From an uncultured Bacteroides sp. (lineage in GTDB: Bacteria; Bacteroidota; Bacteroidia; Bacteroidales; Bacteroidaceae), in assembly GCF_900547205.1 (NCBI RefSeq), contig NZ_URFY01000022.1, positions 1 to 64,000 on the forward strand: a stretch of 64,000 nucleotides of DNA, read 5' to 3'. A program made the position numbers and the translations under genes. Positions 9,590-18,760 of the stretch are shown here, piece after piece. The stretch's first letter is position 1. The number at the start of each line of letters is the position of its first letter. The notes under the pieces were generated by a model. That model saw only the letters and a program-made list of their open reading frames with translations. It did not search any database and was not told the DNA's origin.

Positions 9590-10839
9590 GCTTCTTCCTC
9601 CTCTTCTTTATGGGTGGCAGCCACAAAGGCCTCCTGAAACAAGTCTGTGAGTTCCACGGGCATTTCCACCTGGTAAATCCTTTCGAATGCAGACTGCGCA
9701 ATCTGCAACGGAGACATTTCCTGCAATCCTCTTTTCCAGTCCTCGTCCTCTTTTTCCATCTTCTCCACCTCACTGTGATAGGTAGAAACGATACGCGCCA
9801 ACCGATAATTCTTGCCTTCCAACGCTTCTTCCACTTCTTGCCGGAGCATAGGTTCCGGTTCTTCCAAGAGCACTTTAACTTCCAGATAGGGTGCTACGCC
9901 TTCCTCAGTCGGCAAGGCTTGCAACTCCCTAAGCACGGCACGCGGTAATGTGGGTTCTCCCTTCGGCACTGTAATCAAAGGAACTAACTTCGGACATTCC
10001 AACCGTTCTATCTCCACCGCAAACCCGCCGTCGAAGGTCACCATCACCACTCCGTGATGATAATGTTTCTCTGCAAAAGACATCGGGATGGGACTTCCCG
10101 CATACCTCACATTCTCCCTGCCGGACACACGCTGCGCTTTATGGATATGACCCAAGGCAGTATAAGCAATCTTTTCGGAAAAAGCATCGGGTGACACACA
10201 TTCCAAACCGCCAATGACGGTGCGTTCGCTATAATCTCTCTCTGCAATCTCTGATCCCGTAGCTTGCAAATGTCCAATGGCAACAATCGCCTGATTCTCT
10301 TTCCGGCGATTCCACAGCCGTTGCAAAAGCTGCCCGTAGAGTGTACGGACTCCTTCGGCATAAGTGTTTCCCTCCGTGTAGACCACAGGATAATCTCCCT
10401 GACGCAAGAAGGGAACTGCCATACAAAGCAATTCGACTTCCCCTTTACGGTTCTTCAGTTCCACAGTCAAGTGGTCATAATCAATCGTGCCATCTTCCAG
10501 TTTGCGAACCACGCCCCTGACTTCCGTCCGCATGGTTTTCAACAAAGGCAATGGAGCTTCCAGTCGTGCCGCAGAATCATGATTGCCGGCAACAATTAAA
10601 ATCTGAAGATGCGGGTTTTCTTTTGATACCCGACAGATAAACTGATAGTAAATACTTTGCGAGGCGGCGGATGGATTGGAGACATCAAAAACATCTCCCG
10701 CAATAATCAATGCATCGACCTCTTTGAGGCGGATTTCTTCTGCTAGCCAATTCAGAAATGCTTCGTGCTCTTCGCTACGGTCATAGCCGAAGAAGGTTTG
10801 CCCTAAATGCCAGTCGGCGGTATGTAATATGCGTATCAT
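9586..10839 (-). CDS. sbcD: Exonuclease subunit SbcD (Mre11-like nuclease)
   Basis: The 417-residue phosphoesterase starts at MIRILHTADWHLGQ and carries the Mre11/SbcD metal-ligand series: HTADWHLG near residue 7, IIAGDVFD near 50, VAGNHDS near 85 and LGHIHKAQ near 215. The frame stays open 31 codons further upstream, but that extension has no family similarity and runs through the intergenic region, so the ATG at 10839 is chosen. It is the catalytic subunit, with 3'-5' exonuclease and hairpin endonuclease activity, working with the overlapping sbcC. Confidence 0.94.
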   Translation of the reverse strand: MIRILHTADWHLGQTFFGYDRSEEHEAFLNWLAEEIRLKEVDALIIAGDVFDVSNPSAASQSIYYQFICRVSKENPHLQILIVAGNHDSAARLEAPLPLLKTMRTEVRGVVRKLEDGTIDYDHLTVELKNRKGEVELLCMAVPFLRQGDYPVVYTEGNTYAEGVRTLYGQLLQRLWNRRKENQAIVAIGHLQATGSEIAERDYSERTVIGGLECVSPDAFSEKIAYTALGHIHKAQRVSGRENVRYAGSPIPMSFAEKHYHHGVVMVTFDGGFAVEIERLECPKLVPLITVPKGEPTLPRAVLRELQALPTEEGVAPYLEVKVLLEEPEPMLRQEVEEALEGKNYRLARIVSTYHSEVEKMEKEDEDWKRGLQEMSPLQIAQSAFERIYQVEMPVELTDLFQEAFVAATHKEEEEEA

Positions 10840-10933
10840 AATTTTGTATGTATCATTACTTAATGGGATTACAAAAATAACACAATCAAAAAGATAATAG
10901 TGCATCTGCATCTCTTTTTTACCAATAATCATG

Positions 10934-10941
10934 TATATTTG
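10934..10941 (+). promoter_or_regulatory. Putative Bacteroides -7 promoter box
   Basis: TATATTTG fits TAnnTTTG and lies 21 bases before the ATG at 10963. It sits downstream of an alternative in-frame start at 10900, which supports the shorter acyltransferase start. Confidence 0.5.
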
Positions 10942-10962
10942 CAGGATAAAAATACAACCCCT

Positions 10963-11721
10963 ATGAAGATACTGTATTATATTTATCAGATTTGCATCGC
11001 TTTGCCTATTTTATTGGTGTTGACTATCCTCACAGCAATAGTCACCATCGTAGGTTCCCTCTTGGGAGGAGCCCACTTCTGGGGATATCATCCGGGGAAG
11101 ATATGGTCACAATTAATTTGCCTTTTTCTGCTGATTCCTGTCAAGGTTCGCGGTCGTGAAAAGCTGCACGGTAAGACTTCTTATATATTCGTACCCAATC
11201 ACCAAGGCTCATTCGATATATTCCTGATTTATGGCTTCATCGGAAGAAACTTTAAGTGGATGATGAAAAAGAGCCTGCGTAAACTGCCGTTTGTAGGAAA
11301 GGCGTGCGAAAGTGCAGGGCATATCTTCGTGGACCGTTCCGGACCGAAGAAAGTATTGGAAACCATTCGTCAGGCGAAAGATTCGCTGAAAGACGGAGTT
11401 TCTTTGGTTGTATTTCCTGAAGGTGCCCGCACGTTTACGGGCCATATGGGGTACTTTAAAAAAGGAGCTTTTCAGTTGGCGGATGATTTGCAGTTGGCAG
11501 TGGTGCCCGTCACAATTGATGGCTCGTTCGAGATTTTGCCGCGTACGGGCAAATGGATACATCGCCACCGTATGATTCTGACTATTCATGACCCCATCCC
11601 ACCCAAAGGAAAAGGGATGGAAAACATTAAAGCAACTATGGCTGAAGCATATGCTGCTGTTGAGAGCGCACTTCCCGAAAAACATAAAGGAATGATAAAG
11701 AATGAAGATCAAGACAGATAA
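10963..11721 (+). CDS. 1-acylglycerol-3-phosphate O-acyltransferase (PlsC-like)
   Basis: The 252-residue protein starts with a hydrophobic anchor (MKILYYIYQICIALPILLVL) and carries the PlsC acyltransferase motifs: NHQGSFDIF near residue 80 (NHx4D, catalytic His/Asp) and VVFPEGART near 155. Such enzymes acylate lysophosphatidic acid at the inner membrane to form phosphatidic acid. An upstream in-frame start at 10900 would place the promoter box inside the gene, so the ATG at 10963 is preferred. It is divergent from sbcD with a short shared intergenic region. Confidence 0.88.
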   Translation: MKILYYIYQICIALPILLVLTILTAIVTIVGSLLGGAHFWGYHPGKIWSQLICLFLLIPVKVRGREKLHGKTSYIFVPNHQGSFDIFLIYGFIGRNFKWMMKKSLRKLPFVGKACESAGHIFVDRSGPKKVLETIRQAKDSLKDGVSLVVFPEGARTFTGHMGYFKKGAFQLADDLQLAVVPVTIDGSFEILPRTGKWIHRHRMILTIHDPIPPKGKGMENIKATMAEAYAAVESALPEKHKGMIKNEDQDR

Positions 11722-11921
11722 AGGATTAACCTGTCATCTACTTCCTTCGGGAAAGATGGTCAGATAATGCTTTAAGTGTACCTCTGTCGCAAAACTATTT
11801 ACTTTTTTATTGCCCAGCGATACAAATGTTTGAAACATAAAATACGAAATGTGAAGATACTCACGCACCCTCACATTCCTAACCAGTTTTTATGTATTAA
11901 TCAATTAAATTAAAAAAGCAT

Positions 11922-12347
11922 CTAAGTATTCAAGAATGTTAGTGTCTGGTTAGACATCATTTGCAATTCCTGATAAGTCAAGTTAAAAGCTTTCTTTATT
12001 TCCCCTTCGAGCTTATCCAAAGAAAAATAATCATCTTTCATACCATTGTTCTTTCCTCTGAAACAATTATTAAAATGACTGCGGAAGGTGTTCGGGGTAA
12101 CCAACCCTCCAAAGCCATAATCGCCCAATACGATAACAGGTTTTCGATGCATCACTCCCTCGCGGGCTATGATTCCCGTACCGATAATCATATCGGCTTC
12201 TTCAATCATTTCACTTACCTGCTCTTCGGTAGTGATGTACCTTACTTGGTAATCGGGCACTGTACTCAATAACACACTCACTCTTAACCTAGTGCGAGGG
12301 TTGGCTATTCCCACCACAATACAGGTTTTCTGTTCTGTTAACTGCAT
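11922..12347 (-). CDS. Hypothetical protein, glycosyltransferase-like (GT-B half) fold possible
   Basis: I do not recognise the family with confidence. The 141-residue form starts at MQLTEQKTCIVVGIANPRTR and has a stretch EEADMIIGTGIIAREGVMHRKPVIVLG that resembles the nucleotide-sugar-binding half of GT-B glycosyltransferases, with the donor-binding N-terminal half absent. The frame is open to a GTG at 12404, but a TATTTTTG box lies directly upstream of that GTG and a GGAGG-like site precedes the ATG at 12347, so the shorter start is favoured. It is monocistronic. Function unknown. Confidence 0.55.
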   Translation of the reverse strand: MQLTEQKTCIVVGIANPRTRLRVSVLLSTVPDYQVRYITTEEQVSEMIEEADMIIGTGIIAREGVMHRKPVIVLGDYGFGGLVTPNTFRSHFNNCFRGKNNGMKDDYFSLDKLEGEIKKAFNLTYQELQMMSNQTLTFLNT

Positions 12348-12619
12348 TTTCCGCCCCTCCCAGGAAGAAAAAGCAATAGATTCATTAGGACTCTTCATAC
12401 GCACAAAAATATAAGTTAAAGGAAAAGGAAAATAATTGTTTTATCCTCGGGCGACGGGCTGGTCGCCTTTTGTTGTGTCAAAAATACAGTATGTATGCGA
12501 AATTGCAAAAAAAGTTACCCCGACAATTTTGGAGTATTACGAAAAGATTAGAAACCTGATAATCAGCATAATATAAATCGAACAACTGCCAAACACCCCG
12601 ACATTTTATTATTTATTTA

Positions 12620-14371
12620 TCAGAAATCTCTTAAATAAGCACCTAAATCATCTTGTGGAGGTATACCCAAACGCCCTTTTAGTCGCCCTTTTGCCTTAGT
12701 CACGGAGTCGGTAGTGGTCTGGAAGATACGGCTTAATTCTTCATTGTTCAGACCAAACTTCAGGAAACAGGAAATCTCAAGATCGTGCTTAGTAAGCGAA
12801 GAATTCTGCTTGAGCAGACGGCTTACGTAATTATCATAAAGCAAATCGAACAAACGAAATAACTTATCCCGCTCTTTCCCGGATAACTTACCCCGCAGTG
12901 TTCCTTCCTTTATTGCCAGCAGCAGACGAAAACCGGATATATACTGTTCGGAAGATTCGCAGATAGACAATTCGCCTCCAAGCTCTTTCAATAGTCCGGA
13001 TAAATTTTTGTTCTGCATAGTCAGCAGTATGATTTTTCCATTTAGCTCGCCCACCTTTGTACGGTTCTCTTCCAACATCTTATTTTCTTCCACTACCTGA
13101 TCTTTCGACTTCTGGATTTCTTCAGCCTCCTGTTGGTATCGCTTTATTTCTTCCTCATTATTTCTAATCTGACCTTTGATTTCTGCAATCTGTTTTTTAT
13201 GGCATCGACTTTTATTATAGTAGTAACACATATAAAACGCCACTATAAGAAATGCAATCGTACCCCACCATATCAGTTTCGTATGCCGCACCTTTATGTG
13301 AAGATGCTCATTCAGAAGCTTTTCGTTCTCATATTGTTTCTGCAACTTTTCAACAAGTTCATAAGTATCTACCTCTTCAATAGCATTAATAATGGAATCC
13401 GCCTTCTCATGATAGACTATTGCTTCCTCAAAATTATCGATTTCTTTTTCCAGAAAATAGAGGTAATAATATGCATCTACACGCGTATAGAGCTTGGAAG
13501 ATTTAATACTCATCTGTAGATACCTCCTTGCATCTTCCACCTTTCCCATCTGCATATATAAATACCCCAAAGAAAGACTTTCGATATATTTCTTTTCTTT
13601 ATCCGTCTCTTTCTCTAAAGCAGCAAGAAAGTAAGGTTCAGCCCGATCGAGCTTACCCATCGAACTGTATAATATACCTAACTCATGTAGAATAAGTACT
13701 TCAAGGGGGTACTGCTTCTTTACAGCAATTTCCAACGCATGATTGTAGTAATAATGACTGCTATCCCATTTATTCTCAAACAAATAAACCCGGGCAATGC
13801 TCTGACTGGCATTGGTAATGCCCAACGAGTCGCTTAAGCATTCGTGCAGATTGTACGATTGCTGAAAACTTATCAGAGCATCTTTATACCTCTTCAATCG
13901 GCGATTAATCTTGCCTATCTCTCCGGCAATCAACGCCAACATCTTATATTCACTTATACTCTTAAAATATTCATTTGCGGATAGAAAATGCTCTAAAGCT
14001 TCTTCATACTTACCCGATTCAAGCAAAACTCGTCCGTAATAGAACTGAGTTTTAGCACGCATATCGGGGTCCCTTTTGACTAGTGTATAGTAATTCAGTG
14101 CTAATGCAATCAATGAATCAGACCTGAACTTCATATAGTTCTTATCCATTGCCTGTGTCATCAGAAGTGCATAGTCAGCCTGCGACTTACCATGTAGCTT
14201 TTCAGGATAACAAATGGAATTGAGCAGATACAGAGCTGTATCGGGATAGGTCTCAATACAGTTCTCTATTTTAGAAAAGGTGGTGCTAAGCGTTTCCGAA
14301 TCTCCGTTGCAGGAGATCGATAAAACAGAAATAAGAAAGAAAGCGGCGTATACCGGAATAGTCGTTTTCAT
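12620..14371 (-). CDS. TPR-repeat membrane regulator with C-terminal helix-turn-helix
   Basis: The 583-residue protein begins with a signal peptide ending in a lipobox-like LSISC (Cys21). Tetratricopeptide repeats fill residues about 25-330. One membrane span follows (LIWWGTIAFLIVAFYMCYYY), then a coiled coil, then a C-terminal helix-turn-helix-like region (NNEELSRIFQTTTDSVTKAKGRL). The likely topology is periplasmic TPRs, one membrane pass and a cytoplasmic DNA-binding end, as in a family of Bacteroidetes TPR/HTH proteins of mostly unknown function. A TTG seven codons upstream falls inside the -7 box, so the ATG is used as start. Confidence 0.8.
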   Translation of the reverse strand: MKTTIPVYAAFFLISVLSISCNGDSETLSTTFSKIENCIETYPDTALYLLNSICYPEKLHGKSQADYALLMTQAMDKNYMKFRSDSLIALALNYYTLVKRDPDMRAKTQFYYGRVLLESGKYEEALEHFLSANEYFKSISEYKMLALIAGEIGKINRRLKRYKDALISFQQSYNLHECLSDSLGITNASQSIARVYLFENKWDSSHYYYNHALEIAVKKQYPLEVLILHELGILYSSMGKLDRAEPYFLAALEKETDKEKKYIESLSLGYLYMQMGKVEDARRYLQMSIKSSKLYTRVDAYYYLYFLEKEIDNFEEAIVYHEKADSIINAIEEVDTYELVEKLQKQYENEKLLNEHLHIKVRHTKLIWWGTIAFLIVAFYMCYYYNKSRCHKKQIAEIKGQIRNNEEEIKRYQQEAEEIQKSKDQVVEENKMLEENRTKVGELNGKIILLTMQNKNLSGLLKELGGELSICESSEQYISGFRLLLAIKEGTLRGKLSGKERDKLFRLFDLLYDNYVSRLLKQNSSLTKHDLEISCFLKFGLNNEELSRIFQTTTDSVTKAKGRLKGRLGIPPQDDLGAYLRDF

Positions 14372-14389
14372 TTTCTTTGGAGTTTTGCG

Positions 14390-14397
14390 CAAATGTA
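14390..14397 (-). promoter_or_regulatory. Putative Bacteroides -7 promoter box
   Basis: On the minus strand the bases read TACATTTG, matching TAnnTTTG, 18 bases before the ATG of the TPR/HTH gene. It decides against the upstream TTG start. Confidence 0.5.
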
Positions 14398-14414
14398 CGC
14401 AAAATTCTCAAGAT

Positions 14415-15149
14415 TTACTCATTCTTCGGTGCATTTTGTTCTAATCGTTGATGTTCTTCTATCAACTTCATATTCTCTTTTGCTTTCGACAGAAATTCTC
14501 TCACAAGCTTATGGCTCTTGAAAGAATAAGGAGCATCTTTTATTATTTCGTCAATCTGAGGAGTCATGACCGGATATGGTAGGGAACTACAAAGCATCAT
14601 AAATACACTGGGACCGAGCACATTCTCATAATTATCGGAGATGAACTTCTTTACGTAATCGTTCGTTGCTTTCATCAACGAATCGCCCTCTACCACCAAC
14701 TGCGCATGAATTTCGTCCAAATCGGCACCTTCCATCACCATCGTGGTTTCTTTACGTTCCAACTCTGCAATGCTTTCTTCCAGTTTATTTCTTCGGTCGA
14801 TAAACTCATAGAGAGCATCATTCAAAGACGTACCGACTGCTTTCAGTTCGGTATTGCTGATGGTGATTGTTATCTTACCGCTTTCTAACACAATCGGCAT
14901 GATACTTTCGTTGTCCATATAAAGCGTAACCATCTGCACAGAATCCATCTTCCCCTTCATTGAGAACAAACCATGAACAACTTCGGCAGAGTCCAGTTTC
15001 ACCCATTCTTCACCACGCAGGGATTTAAGATACAGCATTCTTCCATCGAGACTATTCACCGAAGAGGTACCTTCAATCTTATACTTGTGTGTACACGAAG
15101 CCAGAAACGGAAGCAAAAGTAAAAAAGGCAAAATTTTATTCACGTTCAT
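14415..15149 (-). CDS. DUF4369-type lipoprotein
   Basis: The 244-residue protein has a lipoprotein signal peptide (LLPFLASC, Cys19) and an N-terminal beta-rich region (YKIEGTSSVNSLDGRMLYL, then LDSAEVVHGLFSMKG) characteristic of DUF4369. That domain usually precedes a thioredoxin-like domain in Bacteroidetes. Here the thioredoxin domain and its CxxC are absent; the rest is mostly helical and charged. It lies just upstream of the TPR/HTH gene on the same strand with a 43-base gap, so the two may be co-transcribed although the TPR gene has its own promoter box. Function unknown. Confidence 0.72.
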   Translation of the reverse strand: MNVNKILPFLLLLPFLASCTHKYKIEGTSSVNSLDGRMLYLKSLRGEEWVKLDSAEVVHGLFSMKGKMDSVQMVTLYMDNESIMPIVLESGKITITISNTELKAVGTSLNDALYEFIDRRNKLEESIAELERKETTMVMEGADLDEIHAQLVVEGDSLMKATNDYVKKFISDNYENVLGPSVFMMLCSSLPYPVMTPQIDEIIKDAPYSFKSHKLVREFLSKAKENMKLIEEHQRLEQNAPKNE

Positions 15150-15170
15150 CTATTCATTTGGTTCTGGCTA

Positions 15171-15198
15171 CAAAGGTACAACCGTTTCAGAATCCAAA
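15171..15198 (-). promoter_or_regulatory. Bacteroides-type promoter (-33 TTTG, -7 TACCTTTG)
   Basis: Read on the minus strand, TTTG (15195-15198) and TACCTTTG (15171-15178) are separated by 16 bases and lie 21 bases before the DUF4369 lipoprotein start. Confidence 0.55.
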
Positions 15199-15294
15199 GA
15201 AACATTTTATCAATATTTAAATCTTGTAGGGACACTTTTCTTTAATAATCCTTATAAACCTAGGTATAAGGTCATTTTTTTCATTTAGTTTATC

Positions 15295-15302
15295 TAATTT
15301 TG
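15295..15302 (+). promoter_or_regulatory. Putative -7 box, very close to the start codon
   Basis: TAATTTTG fits TAnnTTTG but ends only five bases before the ATG at 15308. If used, transcription would begin at or next to the start codon and give a leaderless or nearly leaderless message. Confidence 0.4.
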
Positions 15303-15307
15303 CAGTC

Positions 15308-16552
15308 ATGAAAACATCAACATTTGCCCCTTTTGCCAAACCGCTGTATGTGATGGTGAAGCCCGTAGGTGCCGTGTGCAACCTTGCGTGCGATTATTGC
15401 TACTATCTGGAAAAGGCGAATCTATATAAAGGCAACCCGAAACACGTGATGAGTGATGAACTACTGGAAAAGTTCATCGAAGAATATATCAACTCACAGA
15501 CCATGCCGCAGGTGCTTTTCACCTGGCATGGAGGCGAGACGCTGATGCGACCGCTCTCTTTCTACAAAAAGGCAATGGAACTGCAAAAGAAATATGCCCG
15601 CGGACGCACCATCGACAATTGCATCCAAACGAACGGCACGATGCTCACCGATGAATGGTGCGAGTTTTTCCGTGAGAACAACTGGCTGGTGGGCGTCTCT
15701 ATCGACGGTCCGCAGGAGTTTCACGACGAGTATCGCAAAAACAAGATGGGAAAACCCTCTTTCGTGAAAGTGATGCAGGGCATCAACCTGCTGAAGAAAC
15801 ACGGAGTAGAGTGGAACGCAATGGCTGTTATCAACGACTTCAATGCCGACTATCCGCTCGACTTCTATAATTTCTTTAAAGAGATAGACTGTCATTATAT
15901 CCAGTTTGCCCCTATCGTTGAACGTATCCTGCCACACGAGGACGGACGTCATCTGGCTTCCTTGGCAGAAAATAAAGAAGGAAAGCTGGCTGACTTCTCT
16001 ATCACTCCCGAACAGTGGGGCACATTTCTATGTACTCTTTTCGACGAATGGGTGAAAGAGGATGTAGGCAATTACTACATACAGCTATTCGATAGCACAC
16101 TTGCCAACTGGATGGGCGAGCAACCCGGTGTATGCTCGATGGCTAAAACCTGCGGTCACGCCGGAGTGATGGAATTTAACGGAGACGTTTACTCTTGCGA
16201 CCACTTCGTTTTCCCTGAATATAAATTAGGGAATATCTACAGCCAAACGCTCGTGGAAATGATGCACAGCGAACGCCAGCACAACTTCGGCAACATGAAA
16301 TTCCAATCTCTCCCCACTCAATGCAAAGAGTGCGAATTTCTGTTTGCTTGCTACGGAGAATGTCCCAAGAATCGTTTTAGTCGGACTGCCGAAGGCGAGC
16401 CGGGACTGAATTATCTCTGCAAAGGATACTACCGCTTCTTCCAGCACGTGGCTCCTTACATGGACTACATGAAAAACGAACTGATGAATCAACGCGCGCC
16501 TGCCAATATTATGGAAGCGTTAAGAAGTGGAGAGTTGAAAGTGGAGAGTTGA
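15308..16552 (+). CDS. chuR: Anaerobic sulfatase-maturating enzyme (radical SAM)
   Basis: The 414-residue radical SAM enzyme has the 4Fe-4S motif C24NLAC28DYC31, a GGET motif near 75 and a C-terminal SPASM region with Cys clusters (CSMAKTCGHAGV, YSCDHF, CKECEFLFACYGECPKNR). Length and N-terminus closely match the characterised B. thetaiotaomicron enzyme anSMEbt (ChuR). It oxidises a Ser or Cys in sulfatases to formylglycine in the cytoplasm before export. A serine-type sulfatase gene lies 5.5 kb downstream on the same strand, a plausible client. The last codons lie in a short GTGGAGAGTTGA direct repeat, so the extreme C-terminus may vary between strains. Confidence 0.93.
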   Translation: MKTSTFAPFAKPLYVMVKPVGAVCNLACDYCYYLEKANLYKGNPKHVMSDELLEKFIEEYINSQTMPQVLFTWHGGETLMRPLSFYKKAMELQKKYARGRTIDNCIQTNGTMLTDEWCEFFRENNWLVGVSIDGPQEFHDEYRKNKMGKPSFVKVMQGINLLKKHGVEWNAMAVINDFNADYPLDFYNFFKEIDCHYIQFAPIVERILPHEDGRHLASLAENKEGKLADFSITPEQWGTFLCTLFDEWVKEDVGNYYIQLFDSTLANWMGEQPGVCSMAKTCGHAGVMEFNGDVYSCDHFVFPEYKLGNIYSQTLVEMMHSERQHNFGNMKFQSLPTQCKECEFLFACYGECPKNRFSRTAEGEPGLNYLCKGYYRFFQHVAPYMDYMKNELMNQRAPANIMEALRSGELKVES

Positions 16553-16600
16553 GAGTTTATATGTGAAACAAATTTATATATTTAATTTTATCATAAAATA

Positions 16601-18760
16601 ATGAACAGACTAAGACTTTATTTATTGGCGCTCACTGCGCTCATTGTATGTTCCGCAAGAGCGGACGAGGGTATGTGGCTATTGCAACTGATGCAACAGC
16701 AGCATTCCATAGATATGATGAAAAAACAAGGATTGAAACTGGAAGCCCAGGATTTATATAATCCCAACGGTGTGTCTCTGAAAGATGCCGTTGGCATATT
16801 CGGCGGAGGATGTACCGGAGAAATTATTTCACCGGAAGGTCTGATACTGACGAACCATCACTGCGGATATGCTTCTATCCAACAGCATAGTAGCGTTGAG
16901 CACGACTATCTGACAGATGGTTTTTGGGCACCTTCCAGAGACAAGGAACTCCCTACCCCGGGACTGAAATTTACTTTTATCGAACGCATCGAAGATATCA
17001 CGGATATTGTAAATGCAAAGATTGCCGCTAAAGAAATCACAGAAACCGAATCTTTCAGCGGTGATTTTCTTCAGAAGCTGGCAAATGAGCTTTATACTAA
17101 AAGTGACCTGAACGGCAAGAAAGGAATCGTGCCGCAAGCTCTTCCGTTCTATGCCGGAAATAAATTCTACCTATTTTATAAGAAAATCTATTCGGACGTA
17201 CGCATGGTGGCAGCTCCCCCCTCTTCTATCGGTAAGTTTGGTGGAGAAACGGATAACTGGATGTGGCCCCGCCATACCGGCGACTTCTCTATGTTCCGTA
17301 TCTATGCAGATGCCAACGGAGAACCTGCCGAATACAGTGCAAGCAACACTCCGCTGAAAACTAAAAAGCATTTGCCTATCTCTATCAAGGGATTGAAAGA
17401 AGGAGACTACGCAATGATTATGGGATTCCCCGGAAGCACTAGCCGCTACCTGACTGTGTCGGAAGTAAAAGAACGTATGGATTCTGAGAATGATCCGCGC
17501 ATCCGTATCCGCGGTGCCCGCCTGGCAGTTCTGAAAGAGGTGATGAATGCCAGTGATAAAATCCGCATTCAGTATGCCAACAAATATGCAGGCTCCAGCA
17601 ACTATTGGAAGAACTCTATCGGAATGAATAAAGCTATTATCGACAACGACGTATTGGGCACAAAGGCTGCACAGGAAGCTAAATTCGCTGAGTTCGCCAA
17701 AGCACAGAACAATGCAGAATATGCATCGGTAGTGAACAAGATTGATGAACTGGTTGCTAAAACTACTCCTCTCAATTACCAGTTTACTTGCCTGCAAGAG
17801 ACGTTCTTCGGGGCTATTGAATTTGGTAATGCGATGTTGGATAAAACACGTGAAGCATTGGTGGAGAAAAACGATTCTGCTATCAAAGCACGCATAGGAA
17901 CTCTGGAAACAGTATATGCAAACATCCACAACAAAGATTACGATCATGAGGTAGACCGCAAAGTTGCCAAAGCATTGTTCCCCCTGTATGCGACAATGAT
18001 TCCGGCAGAACAGCGTCCGTCTATCTACAACCTGATTGAAGAAAAGTATAAAGGCGATTACAACAAGTTTGTAGACGATATGTACGATAACTCTATTTTC
18101 GCCAACCGCGAGAACTTCGAGAAGTTTATCAAGAAGCCGACCGTGAAGGCTATCGACAATGACCTTGCTCTCCAATACTGCCGTTCGAAGTATGACCTGA
18201 TTGAAAAGCTTATCATCCCACTCAAAGAGATGGATCAAGAACTGGCATTGCTGCACAAGACATACATCCGTGGACTTAGAGAAATGAAATTGCCTGTACC
18301 TTCTTATCCGGATGCAAACTTTACAATTCGTCTGACTTATGGAAATGTGAAGCCTTACGATCCGAAAGACGGTGTGCACTACAACTACTACACCACTACA
18401 AAAGGTATTCTTGAAAAGGAAGACCCCAATAACCGTGAATTTGTGGTACCCGCCAAACTGAAAGAGCTGATTGAAAAGAAAGACTACGGACGCTATGCTT
18501 TACCCAACGGTGATATGCCTGTATGCTTCCTTTCAACGAATGACATCACCGGCGGTAACTCCGGCAGCCCGGTATTGAACGAAAACGGTGAGTTGATTGG
18601 TTGTGCCTTCGACGGTAACTGGGAATCTCTAAGCGGTGACATCAACTTTGACAACAACCTGCAACGTTGCATCAACCTTGATATACGCTACGTACTGTTT
18701 ATCCTTGAGAAACTGGGGAACTGCGGACATCTGATTAATGAAATGACAATCGTAGAATAA
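16601..18760 (+). CDS. dpp7: S46 family dipeptidyl-peptidase, DPP7 type
   Basis: The 719-residue exported protease has a signal peptide (LLALTALIVCSARA) and the S46 motifs: catalytic His87 in TNHHCGY, an Asp in RHTGDFSMF and Ser654 in GGNSGSP. Eighteen residues after the catalytic Ser is Gly672; the equivalent residue is Gly in DPP7 and Arg in DPP11 of Porphyromonas, so a preference for hydrophobic P1 residues is expected. S46 enzymes remove dipeptides from oligopeptide N-termini in the periplasm. The next S46 gene starts on the base after this stop codon, so both are read from one message. Confidence 0.9.
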   Translation: MNRLRLYLLALTALIVCSARADEGMWLLQLMQQQHSIDMMKKQGLKLEAQDLYNPNGVSLKDAVGIFGGGCTGEIISPEGLILTNHHCGYASIQQHSSVEHDYLTDGFWAPSRDKELPTPGLKFTFIERIEDITDIVNAKIAAKEITETESFSGDFLQKLANELYTKSDLNGKKGIVPQALPFYAGNKFYLFYKKIYSDVRMVAAPPSSIGKFGGETDNWMWPRHTGDFSMFRIYADANGEPAEYSASNTPLKTKKHLPISIKGLKEGDYAMIMGFPGSTSRYLTVSEVKERMDSENDPRIRIRGARLAVLKEVMNASDKIRIQYANKYAGSSNYWKNSIGMNKAIIDNDVLGTKAAQEAKFAEFAKAQNNAEYASVVNKIDELVAKTTPLNYQFTCLQETFFGAIEFGNAMLDKTREALVEKNDSAIKARIGTLETVYANIHNKDYDHEVDRKVAKALFPLYATMIPAEQRPSIYNLIEEKYKGDYNKFVDDMYDNSIFANRENFEKFIKKPTVKAIDNDLALQYCRSKYDLIEKLIIPLKEMDQELALLHKTYIRGLREMKLPVPSYPDANFTIRLTYGNVKPYDPKDGVHYNYYTTTKGILEKEDPNNREFVVPAKLKELIEKKDYGRYALPNGDMPVCFLSTNDITGGNSGSPVLNENGELIGCAFDGNWESLSGDINFDNNLQRCINLDIRYVLFILEKLGNCGHLINEMTIVE

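Noticed and set aside
16527..16558. GTGGAGAGTTGA direct repeat at the end of the sulfatase maturase
   Set aside because: Two copies of a 12-base low-complexity unit; such short repeats are common and no function can be supported.
17171..18379. Open reading frame of 402 codons on the minus strand
   Set aside because: It lies antisense inside the clear S46 DPP7-type gene, has no recognisable domain and arises from codon bias of the real gene.
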